This document shows, piece by piece, positions 16,028-22,699 of a stretch of 64,000 bases of DNA. Source of the DNA: Lentzea guizhouensis (GTDB lineage: Bacteria; Actinomycetota; Actinomycetes; Mycobacteriales; Pseudonocardiaceae); contig NZ_CP016793.1 in assembly GCF_001701025.1 (NCBI RefSeq), forward strand, positions 6,076,001 to 6,140,000. The letters are read 5' to 3'. A program made the position numbers and the translations under genes. The notes under the pieces were generated by a model. That model made no database searches and was not told the DNA's origin. It worked only from the letters and a program-made list of their open reading frames with translations. Each line of letters begins with the position of its first letter. Position 1 is the stretch's first letter.

Positions 16028-17230
16028 TCAGCGGTTCCGCAGCTCCGCGCCGCGACCGGCGACACGTGCGTAGACGGCCAGGGCCTCCTCGGCGAGCCGG
16101 TCCCGTGAGTAACGGGCCACGACCCGGTCGCGCGCGGCGATGCCGAACTCCTCCCGCCAGGTGTCGTCGGCCAGCAGCTGCCGCAGCGCGCGCGCCAGCA
16201 CGACCGGCTTACGCGCGGGGACGTGCAAGCCGGTGACGTCGTGCACGACGATGTCCTTCAACGCGCCGACGGTGGTCGCCACGACGGGCACACCACACGC
16301 CATCGCCTGCAGCGCCGTGATGCCGAACGGGTCGGACCACGGCACGCACACCACGACATCGGCCGACCGCACCAGCGCCGGCAGCTGGGCCTGGGGAACG
16401 TGGCCGGTGAACACCACCCGGTCGAGCACGCCCAGCCCACCCGCGAGCTCACGCAGCTCGGCCTGGTCGCCGGCACCGACGACCACCAGCTCCGCGTCGT
16501 CCATTGCGGACATGGCGGTGAGGACGTCGGCGAACCCGTTGTGCCGCGCCGGTTCGCCCGCCACGAGCACCCGCCTCAGCGCGTTCCTGGTGGCGATCGG
16601 CCCCTCCGGCTCGAACAGCTCCGCGTCGACCCCGCACGGCACGACCGAGACCTGCGTCCGCCGCACCCCCAGCCGCCACAGCTCGGTGGCCTCCTGAGCG
16701 CTCGACCCCATGATCCACGCCGCCCTGCGCGCCACGAGCATCTCGGCGTCACCCCGCTGCCCGGTCTGGTCCGCGCCCAAGGTGGTGTAGGAGTGCACGA
16801 CCGGCGCCCGCACGATGTGCGCCCCGATCACCCCGACCAGCGCGGACGTCCATCCGTAGGTGTGCACCACGTCCGGCGGACAGACCTGCCACCGCTGGGC
16901 GAGGCACTCCGCGAACTCACCGAGGTGCGGCACGACGTGGTCTTCCGCCAACGCCGTCGGCCGCCCGGCCGGCACGTGCACCACCTCGTAACCGTCCGCG
17001 GTGCGCACCCGCTCCGCGACCGCCGGATCATCCCGCCGCGTGTACACGACCACCTCGTGCCCCGACTCGCACAACGCGGTCGCGAGCTGCGCGATGTGCA
17101 TGCCCTGTCCGAAATCCGCCTTGAGCGGGCTCGCCTGCGCGGACACCACGGCGATCCGCATCCGGTCACGCGCCGCGTGCGGCGCCGAGCCGACCGTCCG
17201 GCTGGGAACGGCCTGAACCGGTTGCGCCAT
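16028..17230 (-). CDS. GT4-family glycosyltransferase
   Basis: Start at ATG 17230 behind GAGGGGGAA; an upstream extension is open but has no SD. About 400 residues. The GT-B fold is complete: MRIAVVSAQASPLKADFGQG (acceptor domain), VVHTYGWTSALVG, GVDAELFEPEG, then the donor domain with ADVVVCVPWSDPFGITALQA and MACGVPVVAT, holding the Glu/Asp-x7-Glu-like donor motif as D-P-F-G-I-T-A-L-Q, where the usual second Glu is replaced by Gln. It is a paralogue of the broken gene at 13.1 kb. It probably builds a surface glycan or glycolipid from a nucleotide sugar; the acceptor is unknown. Confidence 0.88.
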   Translation of the reverse strand: MAQPVQAVPSRTVGSAPHAARDRMRIAVVSAQASPLKADFGQGMHIAQLATALCESGHEVVVYTRRDDPAVAERVRTADGYEVVHVPAGRPTALAEDHVVPHLGEFAECLAQRWQVCPPDVVHTYGWTSALVGVIGAHIVRAPVVHSYTTLGADQTGQRGDAEMLVARRAAWIMGSSAQEATELWRLGVRRTQVSVVPCGVDAELFEPEGPIATRNALRRVLVAGEPARHNGFADVLTAMSAMDDAELVVVGAGDQAELRELAGGLGVLDRVVFTGHVPQAQLPALVRSADVVVCVPWSDPFGITALQAMACGVPVVATTVGALKDIVVHDVTGLHVPARKPVVLARALRQLLADDTWREEFGIAARDRVVARYSRDRLAEEALAVYARVAGRGAELRNR

Positions 17231-17367
17231 CTCGGGTTCCCCCTCGCGACGAGGTCGGACACCGAGCTGCAGGCTCAACTCGACGTGCAGATCACCAGGT
17301 TTCTCCGACTTTAGGCCCCAAACGGCGCAGGCCACAAATCGACCCCTCGATCGTGTGGCCGCAGGGC

Positions 17368-17392
17368 GGCGGGCCCGGCCGGCGAGCCCGCC
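17368..17392 (-). terminator. Possible hairpin between DUF2188 and glycosyltransferase genes
   Basis: GGCGGGC (17368-17374) pairs with GCCCGCC (17386-17392) around an 11-nt GC-rich loop. It lies 12 nt after the DUF2188 stop, but has no T run, so its role as a terminator is uncertain. Confidence 0.3.
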
Positions 17393-17404
17393 ACCACAGC
17401 CGGG

Positions 17405-17632
17405 TCAGCCCGGGATGTCGCGCGGGTCGCTGCTGCGCGGGTAGGTGTTCTTCTCGCTGATCGTGCCGTCCTGGTTGCGGATGATGTGCTCGACACCGCG
17501 CTCCTTGGCCATCTCCCGGCCCTTCGCGGTCGCCTCGGCCTTGGTGTCGTGGGTGCTGGAGGCCTGCGAGTTGCCCTCGACCTTGTTCTTCCAGGTCCCG
17601 TTCTCGTAGTACGTCTCCACGTCGCCCTGCAT
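17405..17632 (-). CDS. DUF2188-domain small protein
   Basis: AGGAGG lies just before the ATG at 17632 (a TTG is one codon upstream). The 75-residue product has the DUF2188 pattern: ENGTWKNKVEGNSQASSTHD followed by TKAEATAKGREMAKERGVEH and NQDGTISEKNTY. These proteins resemble a YegP-like fold and are often near stress genes; the biochemical role is unknown. It shares its direction with terC but the 31-bp gap and good SD allow its own translation control. Confidence 0.85.
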   Translation of the reverse strand: MQGDVETYYENGTWKNKVEGNSQASSTHDTKAEATAKGREMAKERGVEHIIRNQDGTISEKNTYPRSSDPRDIPG

Positions 17633-17663
17633 CAACTACCTCCTGGTTGGGTTGGGGTTTTGC

Positions 17664-18698
17664 CTACCGGCGGTTGGTCCGCTCGTTCTCCCGCTTCCCG
17701 GCCGCCCGCCGCGCCCGCAGCGAGCCGGGGTGCGCCTTCGCCGACGGGTCGCGCTTGGTCTTCACCAGGCTGGCCACCGTCACGACCGCCAGCACCATGA
17801 CGATCACGACCAGGCTGAGCACGGTCGGGATCTTCGGCACGCTCTCAATGACGTCCTCGTGCAGCCACTGCATGATCAGCTTGACCCCGATGAACGCGAG
17901 GATCAGCGACAGGCCGGTCGACAGGTACACCAGCCGGTCCAGCAGGCCCTTGACGAGGAAGAACAGTGCGCGCAAGCCCAGCAGCGAGAACGCGTTCGCG
18001 GCGAACACGACGTAGGGCTGGGCGGTGATGCCGAAGACCGCGGGGATCGAGTCGAGCGCGAACAGCAGGTCGATGGTGCCGATCGCGACCAGCACCAGGA
18101 ACAGCGGCGTGACCATGCGCCGGCCGTTGTCGCGGGTGAAGAGGTCGCCGCCGACGTAGTCGTCGGTGATCGGCAGGACCCGGCGCGAGGTCTTGACGAC
18201 GACGTTGTCCTCGATGTCGGGGTCCTCGTCGCGGTGCCGGTACAGCTGCACGGCCGTGTAGATCAGCAGCAGGCCGAAGAGCAGGAACACGAACGAGAAC
18301 AGCGACAGCAGCGTGGCGCCGAGCGCGATGAAGATCGCCCGCATGACCAGCGCCAGCACGATGCCGAACGTGAGCACCTTGTGCTGGTGCTCGTCGGGCA
18401 CGGCGAAGGTCGACATGATGATCACGAAGACGAAGAGGTTGTCGACCGAGAGGCTCTTCTCGACCAGGTAGCCCACGAAGTACTCGGTGCCGGGCCCGCT
18501 GCCGTAGTGCAGCATGAACCACACGCCGAACCCGAGCGCCACCGCCACGTAGAACACCGTCCACGCGGTGGCCTCGCCGAACCCGACGTGGTGGGGCCGC
18601 TTGGCCGCGACCACGAGGTCCACGGCGAGCAGCAGCACGACCAGCCCGACGGTCAACGCCCAGGTGAGAACGCTGATGTCGAGCTGTTCGGCGCTCAT
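17664..18698 (-). CDS. TerC-family integral membrane protein
   Basis: 344 residues from ATG 18698. About nine TM segments; the conserved acidic TM motif SVDNLFVFVIIMSTFAVP and the later FALDSIPAVFGIT are the two TerC signatures that are thought to bind metal. TerC proteins were first linked to tellurite resistance; many act as Mn2+ exporters (Alx/MeeF type) or help secreted metalloproteins. The C-terminal tail is very basic. Upstream DNA to the divergent GntR gene is 267 bp; I could not identify a yybP-ykoY riboswitch there. Confidence 0.9.
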   Translation of the reverse strand: MSAEQLDISVLTWALTVGLVVLLLAVDLVVAAKRPHHVGFGEATAWTVFYVAVALGFGVWFMLHYGSGPGTEYFVGYLVEKSLSVDNLFVFVIIMSTFAVPDEHQHKVLTFGIVLALVMRAIFIALGATLLSLFSFVFLLFGLLLIYTAVQLYRHRDEDPDIEDNVVVKTSRRVLPITDDYVGGDLFTRDNGRRMVTPLFLVLVAIGTIDLLFALDSIPAVFGITAQPYVVFAANAFSLLGLRALFFLVKGLLDRLVYLSTGLSLILAFIGVKLIMQWLHEDVIESVPKIPTVLSLVVIVMVLAVVTVASLVKTKRDPSAKAHPGSLRARRAAGKRENERTNRR

Positions 18699-18800
18699 CG
18701 GCCGACCGTCCGCTTGTTCATGTCGCCACGGGTTCCCGTTCACGACGGCCCGCGAACCTCGGAGTCGACGACGCGCCCTCGCCGCCAGGCCGAACTCCGT

Positions 18801-18824
18801 GGTATACCTCGTATCCCGAGGTAT
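18801..18824. promoter_or_regulatory. Inverted repeat ATACCTCG-N5-CGAGGTAT
   Basis: Perfect 8-bp arms at 18804-18811 and 18817-18824; its left end is also the palindrome GGTATACC. Located in the terC/gntR intergenic region, about 100 bp before terC. Candidate operator; regulator unknown. Confidence 0.45.
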
Positions 18825-18912
18825 CGGTGCTCTGAAGAGGCGTTTCCGGCCGTTCCAGATGGTGGACTGGCGTAGCTCGCGACTTTTGCCTGCTCGGCGC
18901 CCTGACCAGGTG

Positions 18913-18931
18913 GCGTAACACGAGCGTAACA
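18913..18931. promoter_or_regulatory. Direct repeat GCGTAACA x2 upstream of gntR
   Basis: GCGTAACA at 18913-18920 and again at 18924-18931, an exact repeat with an 11-bp period, about 35 bp before the GntR start. Helical-turn spacing suggests a protein-binding site, perhaps for autoregulation. Confidence 0.4.
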
Positions 18932-18965
18932 AACTGATCGTCACGTGCCGTCCATGCTGTGGGCC

Positions 18966-19700
18966 ATGAGCAGCAGCCAGCGTCCAGAGCGGCGGTTGCG
19001 CGCCGATCGGGCGCGGCAGGCCGCCGACGTCATCCGCCAGCAGGTGGTGCGCCGTGGGTTCCCCGACGGCGTGCTGCCGGACGAGCGCTTTCTCGCCGCG
19101 GAGTTCTCGGTGTCGCGCAACAGCCTTCGCGAGGCGCTGGAGCTCCTGCGCGAGGAAGGGCTCATCGACCGCGTGCCCGGGGTCGGCACGGTGGTCGTCG
19201 CGGACAAGGTCGAGCACGGGCTCAACCAGCTGATGGGCCTCGCGGAGACCCTGCACGAGCACGGCGAGGTCACCAACGATGTCAGGGCGGCGACCGTGAT
19301 CCGGGCGCCTTCCGCTGTCGCGCAACGGCTTCGGCTGGCGCCTGACGCCTCGGTCGTCTACGTGGAACGGTTGCGCCGGCTGGGCGGCCTGCCGCTGTCG
19401 CTGGACCTCACCTACCTCGCGCTGGACGTGGGGGAGCGGTTGCTCGGCGAGGACCTCGTCAACCGCGACCTCTTCGCGTTGATCGAGCAGACCTCCGGTC
19501 AACGGCTGGGCACCGCAGCAGTCACGCTGGAGGCGGTCAACGCCGACCTGCACTCCGCGACCGTGCTGGAGGTGCCGCGCGGGGCGGCGCTGATGGTCGT
19601 GGAACGCCTCAGCCACTTCGCGGACGGCCGCCCGGTCGACCTCGAGTTCATCCGCATGCGCGGCGACCGCCTGACCATGCGCGCCGAAATCTGTCGCTGA
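18966..19700 (+). CDS. GntR-family regulator, HutC/UTRA type
   Basis: Start taken at ATG 18966 (a GTG-less extension to ATG 18945 is less likely). Winged helix: LPDERFLAAEFSVSRNSLRE followed by ALELLREEGLIDRVPGVGT, the GntR signature. The C-terminal UTRA ligand domain follows (VVYVERLRRLGGLPLSLDL ... LALMVVERLSHFADGRPVDL-like stretch ending in RMRGDRL). It directly precedes the ferredoxin/ABC/flavoprotein operon by 38 bp and is probably its substrate-responsive repressor. Confidence 0.88.
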   Translation: MSSSQRPERRLRADRARQAADVIRQQVVRRGFPDGVLPDERFLAAEFSVSRNSLREALELLREEGLIDRVPGVGTVVVADKVEHGLNQLMGLAETLHEHGEVTNDVRAATVIRAPSAVAQRLRLAPDASVVYVERLRRLGGLPLSLDLTYLALDVGERLLGEDLVNRDLFALIEQTSGQRLGTAAVTLEAVNADLHSATVLEVPRGAALMVVERLSHFADGRPVDLEFIRMRGDRLTMRAEICR

Positions 19701-19738
19701 AACCCCACATCTCCCACCACATCTCCTGGAGTTCAGTC

Positions 19739-19966
19739 ATGGCTCTGGTCAACAACCGTGCCGACGTACCGGTGACGATCAACGAATCCAAGTGCATCGA
19801 CGGCTGCCGGCTGTGCGTTGACATGTGCCCGCTCGACTCGCTGGCGATCAACCCGGAGACCGACAAGGCCTACATGCACGTCGACGAGTGCTGGTACTGC
19901 GGGCCGTGCGCCGCCCGCTGCCCCACCGGCGCCGTGACCATCAACATGCCCTACCTCCTGCGGTGA
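19739..19966 (+). CDS. Two-[4Fe-4S] ferredoxin, AprB-like
   Basis: 75 residues with two clusters of cysteines: C-x3-C-x2-C-x3-C-P (KCIDGCRLCVDMCP) and C-x2-C-x2-C-x3-C-P (CWYCGPCAARCP). The GCRLC spacing with an extra residue is that of adenylylsulfate-reductase beta subunits and related ferredoxins. It should pass electrons to or from the flavoprotein encoded at the end of the same operon. CTGGAG upstream of ATG 19739 is a weak SD. Confidence 0.88.
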   Translation: MALVNNRADVPVTINESKCIDGCRLCVDMCPLDSLAINPETDKAYMHVDECWYCGPCAARCPTGAVTINMPYLLR

Positions 19967-19977
19967 GAGGAAGAACT

Positions 19978-21282
19978 GTGAAGCGATTCGCTCTGGCAGC
20001 GGTTCTCCTCGTCGCCGCGTGCGGCACGGGTGAGGCCTCCTCCGGTGACGAGGTCCCGGTCGTCATCGGCTACCAGTCCAAGACCATCAACACCGTCACC
20101 GCCGGAACCCTGCTGCGCGACAGGGGTTTCTTCGAGCAACGGCTCACCGAGCTGGGCAAGAAGACCGGCAAGACGTACCAGGTCGCCTGGCAGGACTACG
20201 ACACCGGCGCGCCGATCACCGCGCAGATGATCGCCGGCAAGATCGACATCGGCTCGATGGGCGACTACCCGTTGCTGATCAACGGGTCCCGCACGCAGAA
20301 GCAGGGCGACCAGGGCACCAGGATGGTGGCGGTCACCGGCTACAACGCCCGCGGCGCGCTGAACATGGTCGTCGTGCCACCGGGCTCGTCGGCGAAGACG
20401 CTGGCGGACCTGAACGGGCAGAAGGTGTCCGCGAGCGTCGGGTCGGCCGGTCACGGCACCCTCGTCCGGGCGTTGGGCGGCACCAAGGTGACCGTCGAGA
20501 ACCAGCAGCCGTCGGTGGGTGTCTCCGCGCTGCAGTCCGGGAACGTCGCCGCGCTGGCGCAGTTCGTGGCGTGGCCGGGCCAGCTGGTGTTCGCCAAGCA
20601 GGCCAAGCTGCTCTACGACGGCGCCGCGCTGAACCTGCCGACCCTGCACGGAACCGCGGTGCGCAACCCGTTCGCCCAGCAACAGCCGGAGGTCCTGCGG
20701 GAGTTCCTGCGCGCTCAGCTCGACGCGACGAAGTTCCTGCACGAGAAGCCGCTCGAAGCAGCCGAGATCGTCGCCAAGGCGACCGGGCTGCCCGTCGAGG
20801 TCGTCTACCTCTACAACGGCCCGAACGGCATCGCGACCTTCGACCTGTCGCTCAAGTCGGTGCTGCGCAACGCTCTGAAGGAAGACGTGCCGTTCCTCAA
20901 GTCGATCGGCAACATCGACGAGCTCGATGTCGACAAGTTCATCGACGACAAGCCGTTGAGCGACGTTCAGCAATCCACAGAGGACCTGACGAACCCGGCG
21001 TCGCTAGGCGGTGACCCGAAAACCGCGAGCGAGGTGTGGTTCGAGGGCAGCGCACCGGAACCGGTCGCTTCGCCGACCGCGTTGCTGAAGCTGGTCAACG
21101 GCGGGAAGAAGCTGCGGGTCGCGTACGTCCCGGACGCGGAGACCGGTACGCGGTGGTTCGCCGAGCACGCCTACTGGGTGCGGTCGGGTGCGGAGTTCCT
21201 GCCGTTCACCACCGAGGCCGCGGCGGCGAAGCGCGGTGCGGTGCTGACCTTCCAGCAGGCGCTCTCCCAGGCGGGCCGGTGA
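19978..21282 (+). CDS. ABC transporter substrate-binding lipoprotein (SsuA/TauA type) with extra C-terminal domain
   Basis: GTG start 12 bp after the ferredoxin stop with GAGAGGAAG as SD. Signal peptide with lipobox LLVAAC-GTG, so it is anchored to the outer face of the membrane. The fold is that of nitrate/sulfonate/taurine binding proteins (VVIGYQSKTINTVTAGTLL ... IDIGSMGDYPLLING). At 434 residues it is about 100 longer than SsuA: after residue 345 a separate segment (EVWFEGSAPEPVAS ... AYVPDAETGTRWFAEHAYWV ... FTTEAAAAKRGAVLTF) resembles NosL-type domains, which bind Cu(I). That fusion is unusual; the NosL likeness is from memory of the motif only. Confidence 0.85.
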   Translation: MKRFALAAVLLVAACGTGEASSGDEVPVVIGYQSKTINTVTAGTLLRDRGFFEQRLTELGKKTGKTYQVAWQDYDTGAPITAQMIAGKIDIGSMGDYPLLINGSRTQKQGDQGTRMVAVTGYNARGALNMVVVPPGSSAKTLADLNGQKVSASVGSAGHGTLVRALGGTKVTVENQQPSVGVSALQSGNVAALAQFVAWPGQLVFAKQAKLLYDGAALNLPTLHGTAVRNPFAQQQPEVLREFLRAQLDATKFLHEKPLEAAEIVAKATGLPVEVVYLYNGPNGIATFDLSLKSVLRNALKEDVPFLKSIGNIDELDVDKFIDDKPLSDVQQSTEDLTNPASLGGDPKTASEVWFEGSAPEPVASPTALLKLVNGGKKLRVAYVPDAETGTRWFAEHAYWVRSGAEFLPFTTEAAAAKRGAVLTFQQALSQAGR

Positions 21283-22046
21283 TGCGCTGGGTCCTGCGAC
21301 TGGGGTCGCTCGCCGCGGGGTTGCTGCTGTGGCAGCTGCTGACCGCCTCGAACACGCGGCTGTGGCTGCGGTTCGACCAGCTGCCGACGGTCGTCGAGGT
21401 CGCGGAACGGTTCGCGGCGCAGGTCGGCGGCGCGGAGTACTACCACGACCTGGGCAGCAGCCTGGCGCGGATCATGACCGGCTTCCTGCTGGCCGCCGTG
21501 CTCGGCATCGCGCTCGGGGTGGTGGTCGCGCGCTCCCGGCTGCTGGGTGACGTGCTGCGGCCGCCGTTGGAGGTGATCAGGCCGATCCCGGCCATCGCGC
21601 TGGTGCCGATCGCGATCCTGCTGTTCCCGACCGACGAGCAGGGGATCGTGTTCATCACCTTCGTCGCGGCGTTCTTCCCGATCCTGGTGTCGACCCGGCA
21701 CGCCGTGCGCGCGTTGCCGACGATCTGGGAGGACGCGGTCCGCACGATGGGGGCGAGCCGCCGGCAGGTGTTGTTCCGGGTGGTGCTGCCCGGCACGTTG
21801 CCCGGTGTGTTCGGCGGGCTGTCCGTCGGCATGGGCGTGGCGTGGATCTGCGTGATCTCCGCCGAGATGATCTCCGGCCAGTTCGGCGTCGGCTACCGCA
21901 CCTGGCAGGCCTACACGATCGTCGACTACCCCGCGGTGATCGTCGGCATGGTCACCATCGGCCTGCTCGGCTACCTGACCTCGGCCGCGGTGGAACTGCT
22001 CGGTCGCCGGGTCACCCGGTGGTTGCCCAGGGAGGCGCTGCGATGA
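21282..22046 (+). CDS. ABC transporter permease, SsuC/TauC type
   Basis: The ATG overlaps the preceding stop (TGATG), so translation is coupled. 254 residues, six TM segments, with the EAA loop EDAVRTMGASRRQVLFRVVL that docks the ATPase. The best family fit is the nitrate/sulfonate/taurine permease group. It forms the membrane channel for the ligand delivered by the lipoprotein upstream. Confidence 0.9.
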   Translation: MRWVLRLGSLAAGLLLWQLLTASNTRLWLRFDQLPTVVEVAERFAAQVGGAEYYHDLGSSLARIMTGFLLAAVLGIALGVVVARSRLLGDVLRPPLEVIRPIPAIALVPIAILLFPTDEQGIVFITFVAAFFPILVSTRHAVRALPTIWEDAVRTMGASRRQVLFRVVLPGTLPGVFGGLSVGMGVAWICVISAEMISGQFGVGYRTWQAYTIVDYPAVIVGMVTIGLLGYLTSAAVELLGRRVTRWLPREALR

Positions 22047-22699
22047 GCCTGAGCGTGCGTTCGCTGACGGTCGGGTACGGCCGGTCGACCGTGCTGGCCG
22101 ACTTCTCGCTCGACGTCGGCACCGGTGAGTTCGTGGTCGTGGCGGGACCCTCCGGCTGCGGCAAGTCGACGTTGCTGCGCGCCGTTGCCGGGCTGGTTCC
22201 GTTCGGCGGCTCGATCTCGGTGTCCGGCCAGCCCGTTGACGGCCCGTCGCGCGACCGGGCGTTGGTGTTCCAGGAGGACGGGTTGCTGCCGTGGCGTTCG
22301 GCGTTGCGCAATGTCGAGCTTCCGCTGTCGCTGCAAGGGGTTCCGCGGGCCCAACGGCGGGCGCTGGCGTCGTCGTGGCTCGAACGCGTGGGGCTGGCGG
22401 GGTTCGAGGACTACCTGCCGCGTGAGCTGTCCGGCGGCATGCGGCAACGGGTCCAGCTGGCGCGGACCCTGGCCCAGCAGCCGTCCGTCGTGCTGATGGA
22501 CGAGCCGTTCGGTGCCCTGGACGCGCAGACCCGTGCGTCGATGCAGGAACTGGTGACCGAGGTGCTGTCCGGCACCACGACGTTGTTCGTCACGCACGAC
22601 GTCGACGAGGCCGTGCTGCTGGGCGACCGCGTGGTCGTCCTCGGCGCGGGCGAGGTCGAACGCAGGCGCGACGCGATCCTGGCGGCGGTGAGGGCATGA
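22043..22699 (+). CDS. ABC transporter ATP-binding protein, SsuB/TauB type
   Basis: ATGA overlap with the permease stop. 218 residues with Walker A GPSGCGKST, Q-loop VFQEDGLLPW (the LLPW form is typical of SsuB/TauB), signature LSGGMRQRVQLARTL, Walker B VVLMDEPFGALD and H-loop FVTHDVDEA. It powers uptake through the permease. Confidence 0.93.
   Translation: MSLSVRSLTVGYGRSTVLADFSLDVGTGEFVVVAGPSGCGKSTLLRAVAGLVPFGGSISVSGQPVDGPSRDRALVFQEDGLLPWRSALRNVELPLSLQGVPRAQRRALASSWLERVGLAGFEDYLPRELSGGMRQRVQLARTLAQQPSVVLMDEPFGALDAQTRASMQELVTEVLSGTTTLFVTHDVDEAVLLGDRVVVLGAGEVERRRDAILAAVRA

Noticed and set aside
13099..17230. Biosynthetic gene cluster for a natural product
   Set aside because: Two glycosyltransferases, a STAS protein and small peptides are not enough; there are no core synthases or RiPP-modifying enzymes in the window.
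18699..18965. Mn2+ (yybP-ykoY) riboswitch upstream of terC
   Set aside because: I could not find its conserved loops or a leader-terminator near the terC start.
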